Source: Acanthamoeba lenticulata (taxonomy: Eukaryota > Discosea > Longamoebia > Acanthamoebidae). Taken from it: a stretch of DNA of 48,137 nucleotides. Below, in pieces: positions 30,862 to 41,045 of this stretch. Location: the NCBI GenBank assembly GCA_002179805.1, contig NAVB01000885.1, positions 1 through 48,137 on the forward strand. The letters are read 5' to 3'. Position 1 is the first letter of the stretch; each line of letters begins with the position of its first letter. Below the pieces are notes generated by a model. That model was not told the origin of the DNA. It saw nothing but the letters and a program-made list of their open reading frames with translations, and ran no database searches. The position numbers were made by a program, and so were the translations under genes.

Positions 30862-31885
30862 ATGTCGAACGCTGCCGCTGCTGATGCCAAGGCCAAGGGT
30901 AACGCCTTCTTCCTGAAGAAGCAGTACCCTGAGGCCATTGAGTGGTACTCAAAGGCCATCAAGGCTGATCCTAAGGACTCTACCTTCTACTCCAACCGCT
31001 GCGCTGCCTACATGGGTCTTGATAAATTCAAGGAGGCTCTCGGCGATGCGGAAATGTGCATTAAGCTGCAGCCTGCATGGGTCAAGGTATGAGATTCCGT
31101 CTTAATATCGCAATTTAGCCCCGGGATGAGGTAAATTGTGTCCATTTTTTTCTTCCTCTTGAAATAGGGTTGGTACCGCAAGGGCGCTGCCCTGATGTCC
31201 CTCAGCCGCTATGAGGAGGCTGCTATGGCCTTCAGGAAGGGCGTTGAGCTTGAGCCCAACAATGACGACCTCAAGCAGAAGCTCGAGGATGCCGAGAGGC
31301 AGGCCAAGTATGCTCCCAAGCGGTTTAAGGAAGATGGCGTACGTCGTTTTCTGCCTCTTCAGCCCCCCTCCCAAGCAGCCGTTTATTCATTATTTTGATC
31401 ATTTTTTTCCTATGCAGTCGCCTCTCAGCCCCGCTGAGCTCGCCAAGGAGGAAGGCAACGCCCTCTTCCGCAATGCCAAGTACGAGCAGGCCATCGAGAA
31501 GTACGGCAAGTACGTTGTTAGCCATCTTCACGTCCCTTGCTACTCGCGTTTGTAGTGCCTGTATGCAGTGCTCATGTACGTGTGCACCATCTCTAGGGCC
31601 ATTTCGCTCGCTACGACCGAGGAGGAGAAGGCCACCTACTACACCAACAGGGCCACCTGCTACGCTCAGCTGCACCACTTCAAGGAGGTGGTGGATGACA
31701 CCACGGCGGCCATCAACATCAAGCCCTCGGGCAAGGCCTACATTCGCCGCGCTCTCGCGCTCGAGAGCTTGGAGAAGTACAAGCTCGCCCTCGAGGACAT
31801 GAAGAAGGCGCTGGAGATGGACCCGGGCGCGCTCGTGGCTTCGCAGGCCATGCACAGGCTCACCCGTGCCGTCAACAGCTTGTAA
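30862..31885 (+). CDS. TPR protein with two three-repeat blocks (STI1/Hop-like co-chaperone)
   Basis: Four exons (30862-31086, 31168-31338, 31418-31509, 31597-31885) encode about 258 residues. Block 1 reads AKAKGNAFFLKKQYPEAIEW, STFYSNRCAAYMGLDKFKEA and GWYRKGAALMSLSRYEEA: three TPR helices-pairs with the carboxylate-clamp K/N/N/K/R pattern typical of Hsp70/Hsp90-tail binding. Block 2 (AKEEGNALFRNAKYEQAIEK, ATYYTNRATCYAQLHHFKEV, AYIRRALALESLEKYKLA) repeats the arrangement. There is no DP/STI1 domain, so it is shorter than true Hop (about 540 aa). It probably acts as a cytosolic chaperone adaptor. Confidence 0.86.
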
Positions 31886-32022
31886 GAGCAGCCCACGAGT
31901 GGTGTGGTCGGTAGCGTGTTTGGTTCGAAGTTTTGTGATGGAAGTGATCTGTCCTCCTCTCTATTCGATGGAAATGAATCGACATAGCCTTTCTCGAACG
32001 ACTGGTTGTAGACCAAGTGTTG

Positions 32023-33876
32023 ATGGAAGAGAGAGCTTTCATGGCCCAGCTCCGGGCAGTCGCGGTTAGCTTCAGGAGAATACCTAAATGCCGAAGGCGG
32101 AGAGAGCAACTTCAGCTGCAACAGATGAGGGCCAACTTTCGCGCCCACTACTACACGTCGTTGGGGTTTCAAGGGGCGGAGCTGAAGAGCTCACTTGAGC
32201 TCATGCTCAAGGATAACGTCGTTGGTGCGCGTCACCTTCCATCAATCTTCCTAAATCATTGCAAATCTTAACACTCAATTCACAGGCACCAAGAAGCTGC
32301 AAAAAATCTGCTTGTCTTGTGCTCTGCCGTCTGAGTACCGCGCCATCATATGGAAGCTCCTTCTAGGTGCGGCTACAACTACCGGCAGGCCTGTTTGCTG
32401 TTGGTGCCTTGTGCTCACCACGCCGCGCCAACCTACAGGGGTGCTGCCCGTGTACAGGGAAGTGTGGGAGTTCGTCCACCAGCAGAAGGTAGAGCAATAC
32501 GAGGACATCAAGCGCGTAGCGCTGCTCATCTACCGCTCCGTCCTGCCACCATCAGACACGGCCAGGTGCCTTATCTCCTCCGGCTGTGGCCGCGGATCGT
32601 CACGCCCTGTGCTGAGCACTTAAACGGCGTTGTGCAGAGAGACTGTGCGGATGCTGCAGGTTCGATCGGGTGGCGAGCTCGTCACGGCAGAGCACGCTGG
32701 CGAGTCCCCGCCTGTGCTACGTGCAGCACCGCCGCCACCCTCCACCACTGCAACCGCCACCACGGCGGCGGCACCTTCTCCACAGATGACAAAGGCTGAG
32801 ATGGCCGACTTGCTGACGGTCGTGTATCGAGTCCAGACCTACCTGTTCGATGAGGACTCGTCGACTGTCGAGGTGCATCTCATGTCGCCGCCTTTCCCTC
32901 GCGTTGACGTACCGCCTGACTTGTGGGACTGTGACACGGCACAGAGGCAAGACTACGAGGTCGAAGAGCTGCGGCGCATCGCCGAAGTGTTCTGCGGCGT
33001 GTGCGGGACGCAAAGTGAGGCCGATGCCTACTGGTCCTACGCCGCCTTCCTCCAATGTCGCCTCCAGATCTACGGCCACCACGCCACCGGCATCTACCAC
33101 CAGGTACCGACCTCTTCTCTCTTTCTGTTTCTCTCTTCCCTCGTCCATCGCTGCCGCACGAGCTGAACTCAACGCCCCGGGAGCAGATCAACCTCCTCTC
33201 GCGGCTCGTCCAGAGAAACGCGCCAGACGTGTGGCGCCACATCCTCTCGCTGCACACCACGCTCGACAGCTTCAGCTACCAGTACGACGGCACCGGGGCA
33301 AGCACTCGTGCGGTCGGATCTCCTTGCAATCACTCACTCTCTCTCTCTCTGTCGCGTTTCCTTCCACCTGCAGATGGTTCCGAGGCTACTTCACATCGTG
33401 CCTTGCGCTGCACACGTTGGACAAGTACGTTGTCGTGTTGTTGTTGTTGTTGGTGGCCAGTACAAGTGTGCCTGTGAACGACTCCTCTGGAGGATTGTCC
33501 TTACGCCACGTGTGTGGACGGCAGGGTGTGGGACCGGGTGCTCGCCGTGTCGCACGACTTCCTGGCCTGCCTGGCGTGCGCCATCATCGTCCACTACAAG
33601 TACAAGATCCTGGACATCACCAACCCACGGGACCTGAAGGCCTTCCTCGGACATGTACGTGTTCCAGTGTTTGTGATTGTTTTGTGCACTTGGGTGAACT
33701 GCCGGTTCTTGCCGAGCTACGACCTCTGGCAATCGAGGAGTAGTAACTGGGCTTGTCTCACTTCTTTCCAGCTGCCGCCCAAGCTAAATGTGGAAGCCCT
33801 CATAGCCAAGGCGACCGAGTTGTACACCGACCTGCAAGAACTCGCCACCAAGTCGGCCAGCCAACAGCCGACGTGA
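32023..33876 (+). CDS. TBC1D7: TBC1D7-like TBC-domain protein (TSC complex family)
   Basis: The translated exons follow human TBC1D7 from end to end: ANFRAHYYTSLGFQGAELKS (human starts NFRSVYYEKVGFRG), SSLELMLKDNVVGTKKLQKI, LPSEYRAIIWKLLLGVLPVY, WEFVHQQKVEQYEDIKRVAL, EADAYWSYAAFLQCRLQIYG, WFRGYFTSCLALHTLDRVWD, LPPKLNVEALIAKATELYTD. Like TBC1D7 it lacks the arginine and glutamine fingers of active TBC GAPs, so a scaffold role is likely. In animals TBC1D7 is the third subunit of the TSC1-TSC2 complex that inhibits Rheb/mTORC1. Introns are at about 32226-32285, 32367-32440 and further on. An in-frame ATG at 32125 matches the human N-terminus better than the longer start used here. Confidence 0.8.
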
Positions 33877-34352
33877 CGACAGGCCCGCGCGGAGAACACG
33901 TTGCGGAGGTCGCGCCCGAGCAACGAGCTCCAGTGCTAGGCCACGATCGCCAAGTGATCAGGATTGGATGGAATGGGGGAAATGTACAGAGAAATTCATA
34001 CATAGCTCGGCACATGCCGGTCACTGTGGCGCATGTGAACACCATAAAAGGAGACACTAAACACCAATCGAATCGTCTGCGAGATCTACGTCAAGAGTCA
34101 AGCACTACTGACTTCAACGCAGTGGCGCGTGGCGGAGGAGCTGTTCTGGGAAGTTTCAAACACCTCAAGAGCCCGACCAGCAGCTAGCTCAGTATACTAC
34201 TGCCTACCTTCAAACCTAGCGAAACCTAGGACTAGGAAGAGGACACGCTCGCCATACCGTGTGCACCCAGTCGCCTCAGGCAGCACTGCCCAAGCAATAA
34301 AAGTTGACCCTTCGGAGTAACCACAACACACGCACCACGCTGTGCTACCACC
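33877..34352. other. Intergenic region, no gene seen
   Basis: 476 bp with only short unsupported frames. An AATAAAA element at 34296-34302, about 50 nt before the kinase ATG, could be its TATA-like box. Nothing else is recognised. Confidence 0.45.
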
Positions 34353-35879
34353 ATGACAACCTCCGACCACCAACTGGCTCCGCAGCAGGAGCAAGGCCAC
34401 GAAGACAGTCAAGGCTTCACCGGCCAAGAGCAGCAAGTCCCCACCGCAGCAAGCAAACTCATGGAGCGCCGAGGCAAGCTTCGCCCGCGCAAGAGCGTCT
34501 CAGAAATGACCACGCCCTGCGAGTCACGCAACGAGCTCAAGACGCTCGAGAAGACCGAAGTTGGTGCGCTGCCGCAACTCCGAGGCCCTTTGCCGCCACG
34601 CCCGAGTTGATTCGCTTGCGATTTGCGATCTGACCTGTTCGTTCATCTTTTGCAGGCGTCCCGGTCTCGCAAGTCACGGGTTCTCTCATGTTCACCGTGG
34701 GCCACTACAAGGTGTGCCACCTTATCGGCAGCGGCGGCGGAGGTCGAGTCTACGCCGGCCTCGACCAAGTCACCGGCAAGCAGGTGGCCCTCAAGATCTG
34801 CTCGAAGCAGTTGACCGGGCGGCAGCTGGCCCGTCTGCGCACTGAGTACAACGTCATGAGCAACCTGCAACACAAGAACATCCTCAAACTTCACGGCGTG
34901 TTCGAGAACGACTCGCGCTTGTGCCTCGTCATGGACTACGCCGAAGGCGGAGACCTCTTCGAGTATATCAAGTCGCAGAAGCGGCTGCCGCGCAATGAGG
35001 CTCGTCGCATCTTCAAGCAGCTCGTGAGCGCGCTCAGCTACATGCACTCACAAGGTATATATTGAGCCCACAAAGTAGAAGTACCATAGAAAAACAGAAG
35101 TCTAACCTGATGTGGTGCCTCGTTCAGGTTACATGCATCGAGACTTGAAGCCGGAGAACTGCCTGCTGGACAAGGACTGCAACGTCCTCTTGGCCGACTT
35201 TGGCTTCTCCAACTTTTGGTCGTCCTACAAGCTCGAGACCGAGGGCGTGGGCTCGCTCAACTACGCGTCGCCCGAGATCATCACGTCGGCGGCCACCTAC
35301 GTCGGGCCCGAGGTCGACCTGTGGTCCCTCGGGGCCGTCCTCTACACAATGGTGACGGGCAAGCTGCCCTTCTACGCATCCGACCCGACCAGCACGCACC
35401 GCAAGATCCGCAAGGGCGCGTGGCGCGTCGACGGCAACATCAAGAGCGACCCTGAAGTGTTTGACCTTCTGTGCCGCCTCCTTGAGCCTGAACCACTGCG
35501 CCGGGCCACCATCTGGGACGTCATCAACCACCCGTATTACAAGAGCGGCAGCAAGATCCTGTCCCGGCCAACCACGACAACGACAACAACGACGACGAGT
35601 GCCACAACAGCGATCACACAAACGTCACCACAGACATCGCCACCAATGACGAAGTGCGACGTTTCCGACAGGTTGAGCTTCCTCCCAGACTCGTCGTCAT
35701 CATCTTCTTCTGGCTCGTCTTCTTCGTTCTCTTCCTTCTCCTTTTGCTCGTCTTCGACCTGCTCATGCGCGGTCTGCTGTTCCTCCTCTTCATCCTCTCC
35801 GTCATCGTCGCCCTCGCCGTGCCACTCGATGACTACGCCAACGACCAAGCACCACTTCCTCGAGCCAATAGCAGAGTAG
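34353..35879 (+). CDS. SNF1/AMPK-like (CAMK-group) serine/threonine kinase
   Basis: Exons 34353-34563, 34656-35054 and 35128 onward. After about 80 hydrophilic residues comes a complete kinase domain: YKVCHLIGSGGGGRVYAGLD (Gly loop), QVALKICSK (Lys), YMHRDLKPENCLL (catalytic loop), LLADFGFSN (Mg-binding), GVGSLNYASPEII (activation segment end), VDLWSLGAVLYTMVTGKLPF and a helix ending INHPYYKS. The sequence of these motifs is closest to SNF1/AMPK-type kinases. The tail is uncertain: the kinase frame runs on as poly-Thr and poly-Ser to a stop at 35877-35879, while removing a 50-nt intron at 35561-35610 gives another frame. That second frame has C/G-ending codons and two hydrophobic spans (from about 35690), and stays open to about 36007. 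Confidence 0.85.
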
Positions 35880-36084
35880 GTGCAGCGTTGTACATAACAA
35901 AACACAAAATAAAACAAAACAAATACAAAAAAGTTGGAAAAGAAACCTTAGTTTCCTTTCCTTGGCGAGAAAGTCGATATATTTCATTACGTGGAACGCC
36001 ACCTTAAGCAAAAAGAACAAAGGAAAGGACTGCGGTGGACAGGCAACAATTCGCGATCTCGAGAAGAAGAGAATTGAAGAGATA

Positions 36085-36372
36085 ATGTCCATCCACAAGC
36101 TCGACAAGACGCACGCTACGGTGAACCTCGAGGAGGCCGCGGCCCGCACCGGCACCATCCGCTCGGTTCCGTACCACGAGACCATCGCCCACCAGCGCTT
36201 CTACGCCAATGTGTTCACTAAGGCGACCGTCTTCGGCAAGAGATACGTCACCCTCTTCAAGAACTACGCCCCTGTTGGTGCTCGCTGGGGTGCCCTCGCC
36301 GGCCTTGCTGCTCTCTACGTGATTGAGCCCTCCTTCATTACGAAGTTCTTCAAGTCCGACTCTCCTAAGTAA
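36085..36372 (+). CDS. Small single-span protein, possibly complex III subunit (UQCR11/QCR10-like)
   Basis: An intronless 95-residue frame (MSIHKLDKTHATVN...). The second half reads FGKRYVTLFKNYAPVGARWG, then ALAGLAALYVIEPSFITKFF as one membrane segment and a short Lys end. The pattern RY..L.KN..P...WGA.....L resembles mitochondrial complex III subunit UQCR11 (RYRELVKNWVPTAYTWGAVG), but the likeness is short. The N-terminal 55 residues have no match. The frame is open upstream to about 35962, but MSIHKL is the first good ATG. If the call is right, it sits in the inner membrane at the edge of the bc1 complex. Otherwise it is a lineage-specific membrane protein. Confidence 0.5.
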   Translation: MSIHKLDKTHATVNLEEAAARTGTIRSVPYHETIAHQRFYANVFTKATVFGKRYVTLFKNYAPVGARWGALAGLAALYVIEPSFITKFFKSDSPK

Positions 36373-36706
36373 ATAAATGGCCGTACGGTCGCCACACTTA
36401 AACCAAATTCAACGTGCCACAGCTAACCCTCCCCCCTCTTTCTCTTCTCAGGCATTGCCTTCAATCCCTCTTCAGCGGACATTTAATCTCTGCACGTAAA
36501 CAATACAATCATAATTTATTTAATTGTCCCTTGCTCCAGGTAGCTTCTAAACGCGCACTGGGCACTTGGGCGTCCAACATTATGGTCAATCATTGACAGT
36601 GGAATCCTCAATGTGCTTGGTTTGGCTCAAGCCTTCTTCGGCACCAGTCCGTTTGGGGAACAAGTAGTGTATTTTAGGCACATAAGAGGCAATGGGCGAC
36701 GTCTTC
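36373..36706. other. Intergenic region between convergent genes
   Basis: 334 bp of AT-rich sequence (TAAATAAAT after the stop of the small gene, TTATTTAATT near 36515) that should hold the two 3' UTRs. No coding or RNA gene seen. Confidence 0.5.
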
Positions 36707-39700
36707 TCACTGAGCGGCTGCTGAACTGTCCTCGCCACTCGCGGGCGCTGGCGGGGACGCGACCAGACCCTTGGATCTCTTCCTCGTCTTGGGCGACCCC
36801 GGGGCTGCCGTCGTTGTCGTCGCCTTCAAAGAGCTGCTGAGGCCCTCGGGCCGCTCGGCCATCTTGGGCAGCGTGCGGCACGACGACGTGCGGAATCGCG
36901 GCTGGCAGCCCGGGCCGCCGTTGTCGCGCAGGGCGCTCAAGGCCGGGGAGGACGGGGCCGCCGGGCTGCTGGGCGCCGTGGCCGCGCGGCGCGGCGACAC
37001 CGGCGGCGGTGGGCCGTGGGTGCCGTAGGGCCCGCCTGTGTGGCCGTTCACGGGCGGGAAGTCGGGTCGTGGCGTGTCGGTGTGTCCGGGGCCCTGCTCG
37101 AGCTGCTGGGCGGCCTGCTGGGCGAGCGTGACGCTGCTGGCCTGGCCCGCCGGCACGTAGACTGCTGCGCGCTTCGGGAGGTCGTTCTACGCGTCGCATG
37201 AGGTCGAGTTTGAGCCGACGAGAGGAAAGAAGACCAGACCACATCATCAACAAGAGGGAGAGGAAAGGGGCGCGTACGGTCAGGGTCTGCCCGCGCGGGC
37301 GGAGGGCGGCGGCCCGGAGCGCCGCGATTTGCGGGCCGAGGAGCTCGTTGGCGGCCTGGGTCAGCTCTGCGGCGACGCGAGAACGACGATGAGCATGTTC
37401 CCCCCGCGGGGGAGTGGCCATAGGAGGTGAGGAGAGCGCAAGTACCGAGGGTGGACATGGCGCGCTTGAGCTCGCGGCCCTGCGAGGCACCCTTCTTTCG
37501 CGTCAAGCTGTTGATCAAGTCTGTTGTCGGTGTTGAAACACACGTCATCAGCTTTCCGTGTGTGAATAAGGCGAGATTGGATTGTCGTGGAATACCTTCG
37601 CGGGCGGCGCGGTCGCCGTCCATCTTCTTCTTGATGGTGATGAGCTCGTTGATCCACTCGGTCTTCTCCAGCTCGCTCTCCGCAAAGAAGCGAATCAACG
37701 ACTCCCCGAATTCCGTGTCCAGCCCGAAGCTGTACTGGTTCTCTGCACATTTTGAAACCACAATTATAAGTTTATTTTTTAAAATAATAAGAATAATAAT
37801 CTGAAATAAAAACAGAAATGAAAAAAGCGTACTGGCGTCGTCGGGGATGGATCGGGGCACGAGGTACTTGAGCTGGAAGGAGGCCCGGAACTTGAGGTCC
37901 TTCTCGCCTGCCGTCGCCGTCACCGGCTTTTTCCGCTTCAGCGCCGTCAGCGTGCTCCCTGCTCCGCCGTGGGTCACCATCACCATCATCATCCATCAGC
38001 TCGAGTCCGCCCAAGCCTCCTTGAGAAGAGAGAGGTCGTACCGCTGCTCTTGGCGACGACCAGGAGGTCGGAGAAGAGGAAGACGTGGTTGGGCTGCCGC
38101 TTCTTCTGCTTGACGGACCACACCACCAGCGTGCCCTGCTTCACAAACTTGCGTCCGGCCACCACCAGGTTCTGCACCGCCCCCCGTGTGTGAGCACTTG
38201 ATTTTTCATAGCAATAAAAATAATAGATAAATTATTCAAATAATAATAATAATTAGTAACAACATACCTCTGCTTTGTTGGAGAAACGGGACTGGATGGT
38301 GGAGACTAAATGTACATGCTCCGATTCCTCGGCCTTTTCCTCAATGTAGGTCGCCACGCTCGCGATTTGGTCCAGCGCCTGCGTGTATGTACATTGCATT
38401 TCGTTTAATTTTTCCAGATTAAAACAACAATTAAATAATAAAAAAGTGAGATAGGAAGAAGCACCTTTTGGAGGGACTCGTAGTCGATGTGGTCCTTCTC
38501 GGTGTGCTTGAGGAGGTCGCGCAGGAGGAGCTGGTATCGCGGGATCCTCTGGACCGGCATGATCAGGTACGCGAACAGGTCCTTGTTGCCCAGCTTGTCC
38601 GCGTTCGACTTCTCTTGTTCCTAAAAGGCCCACGTTGCACATTTTTTAGCATCATGAAATAATAAATAATTGAATAAAAATGTTAAATTGAAATGATAAT
38701 ATTTTTTAAAATAGATATTTAAATAAGTTTGGATGCCATACCGTGATGTAGGAAGCAAACTCGAGCGAGGTCTTGCGGGCGGTGGCCAACTCGCTTCGCC
38801 CCCGGTCGTAGTCCTTCACGTACTGTGTGTAGACCTTCAAGAAGAGGCCCTGTTGGTGGGATTTGTGCGTTTTAATGAGCCAATGAGCGTCACTGTTTTC
38901 CCAAGTGAGCAAAAGCACGGGGAGAGGCGAGGTCGCGCGTACGAGTTGAAGGAAGATGTCGCCCACTTTCTGGTGGGGCGACCACTTCTCGACGCGCGGC
39001 GTCAAGTCTCGGAGCAGCTTGCTGTTGTAGTTCAAGATCACTTGCAAGTCGTTGTAGAGCGACTTGATCTCCTTCAACGTCACCTGATTTTCCCCCCCCC
39101 CTCTGGTGAGAACAAAAGAACGAATGCGACGTCGCTTCATTTTTCTTGGGCGCACCTCGCCGAGCTTGGATCCGCTCTTGGGCTTCCAGACATTGTCGCC
39201 GTTGAGGCTCTCCTTGATGGGGTTGATGAAAGTGGTCACGAGGAGCGTCAAGTTATTCACGTAGTCCTTCTCCGTCTGCAAAATCTCTCGCGCCACATTC
39301 TCCCGGTAGGCCACGTCACGGACTGCAACGAGAGGAGAATAAAAGATAGTATTAATAAAGATTAATAAAAATAATTTAATAATAATTAAAAACAACCAAC
39401 CAGCGGCGTCGAGTGAGGACTCGGCTACACACGGACAAACAACAGTTGTACGTCTTACGCACCTCGCTTGATGTAGGCCCGGCGGGCGCGGCAGCCTCGG
39501 ATGAGGGCCTGTAGTCGGACGAGCCCTCGGATGACCTTCTCGTCGAGCGCCACGCTCGTGTGCTGCGTGCCGAGAAGGCAAGAGTCGACAGTGAACATTT
39601 TTCAACGAATACGGAAAAACAGAATTAAAAAAATCCTAATTACTAAAAAGGATAAGAATCAAATAAAAGCAAAGTGCTGCGCGTACAGGCGACACGTCAG

Positions 39701-40689
39701 CTTTGTCCCTGGCTGTGCTGGCCGCGTTGGATCGATGGGCGAAGCGGGCGAGGAGGATCTCGGCACGCTTGATGTCACCTTCGTCGAACGCGATTTCGCC
39801 GTTCTGCTTCCGCCGGCGCATCTCCTCGAGTGGCTTGAGTTTGAAGTAGAAATTCCACTCCCGGTCCGCCGTCTCGGCGATCGCCTCTATACACTCACTG
39901 CCGCATCCCCCAAGTGTCACGTTATGTTTCGAATTTATTTATTTATATGATTATTTATATGATTATTTATATTCTTAAGTACAAAAAATAAAAGAGCGTA
40001 CATGACACGGGTGCTGTTGCCATGTCTGTCGAGATCGCTCAGGGCAAAGCGCTTGGTGGGAGGGATGCCGCACTCCTCGCAGGCCTGCAACCACGACGCG
40101 AGGAGGAGGAGGCTGGTGAGTTGGTTGCAAAAGAACGAAAGCGACGGTCGACTTTAAAGTCCGGAGAACCAAAGAACGAAGAGATGGTCCCCACGAGGAG
40201 GAAAGTCAACTGCAGCCGGAAGGGAGGTGGCTAGGAGTACCGCAAGGAAGAAGCCAATGTTCTCCTTTCGTCGGTAGGCTTGGTTGAGGTCTTTGCCTTC
40301 GTAGTAGCGGGGCACAGAGCCCATTTTGAGAGACAGCATGAGCCGGCAGAGCAGCACACCGTCCTGCGTTTGCATCCAGCGGATTAAGATTAGCCGCCGG
40401 TCTCTCACGGCGTGGGTGGAGGAAAAGAGAGAAAGGGGGGGGGGGGAGTGAAATCTGCTAATAGGCGATGTGGGCCCAAAAGGCAGTTGCCTGGACCAAA
40501 GCGGTGGACAGCGTCGAGAGAGAATGTGGAGGGAAGAGGGGGGAGAGGGCCTCGTACGCGGAGGAGTTCATGAAAGGTAGCCGCGTTTTGTTCTTTAAGC
40601 GCCTTCAAATCCTCCATCAACACTTCGGCAACCCATTCCTCGACGGCCAACTCACGAAGGAGGTAGTCCTCCACGTCTGCTGATTCCAT
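36707..40689 (-). CDS. RhoGEF with CH, IQ, DH and PH regions
   Basis: Many short exons join on the minus strand. The start (40689) leads into a CH domain: LRELAVEEWVAEVLMEDLK, DGVLLCRLMLSLKMGSVPRY, RRKENIGFFLAACEECGI, FALSDLDRHGNSTRVMECI. Then come a helix, an IQ motif (RGLVRLQALIRGCRARRAYI) and the DH domain: VAREILQTEKDYVNNLTLLV, NPIKESLNGDNVW, LFAYLIMPVQRIPRYQLLLR (the DH signature helix), LQKALDQIASVATYIEE. The PH domain shows GTLVVWSVKQKKRQPNHVFL and GLDTEFGESLIRFFAE. The tail is Pro/Ser/Arg-rich. It should activate Rho/Rac GTPases and bind actin (CH) and calmodulin (IQ). Introns are AT-rich and many contain C or G runs, so exact joins were not all checked. Confidence 0.82.
39092..39101. 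repeat. C10 homopolymer in a RhoGEF intron
   Basis: Ten consecutive C residues inside an intron of the DH region. Similar runs occur at 1-12 (C12), 25129-25138 (C10), 40435-40446 (G12) and 44056-44066 (G11). Confidence 0.8.
40435..40446. repeat. G12 homopolymer in the first RhoGEF intron
   Basis: Twelve consecutive G residues between the first two coding exons of the RhoGEF gene; on the transcribed strand it is a C run near the 3' splice site. Confidence 0.8.
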
Positions 40690-41045
40690 TTCCTTTCGCT
40701 CTTTGCCCCTTTTTCGTTCTTTTCGTTGGCTGCTTCAATCAATCCAGTCACCCCAGTGAGGGGCGAGAGACTGTGGTCTCTTCTTCTTTCAACTGCGCGA
40801 AGAGGAGCGGGCAAGACCAGCCGGCGGAGGCTTAAGCTCTATGGCTTGCTTGTTTCTCAAGCTCCTCAGCCCACCCACTATCGGCGCCTCGATCTTACAC
40901 ACGACGTCTGGTCTATGAGTTCTCGCGCCGCCGCGTGGCCGTGTCCACCGGTAGCACAGGAAAAGTGGCGCCGTTTTTAATTATGACAATAAATAATATA
41001 TATTTTTATTTCTACAATCATTTTTTGTCAAGTTCTTCAAGCGCC
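40690..41045. promoter_or_regulatory. Divergent promoter region between the RhoGEF and TTRAY2-like genes
   Basis: 356 bp between opposite start codons. The side next to TTRAY2 is strongly AT-rich (AATAAATAATATATATTT at about 40989-41006) and may hold a TATA-like element or a 5' UTR intron (ttcttcaag just before the ATG). No gene is seen. Confidence 0.45.

Noticed and set aside
35537..35917. Minus-strand acidic frame opposite the kinase tail
   Set aside because: It is the complement of a TCT/TCG-rich tract; the Glu/Asp repeat is compositional.
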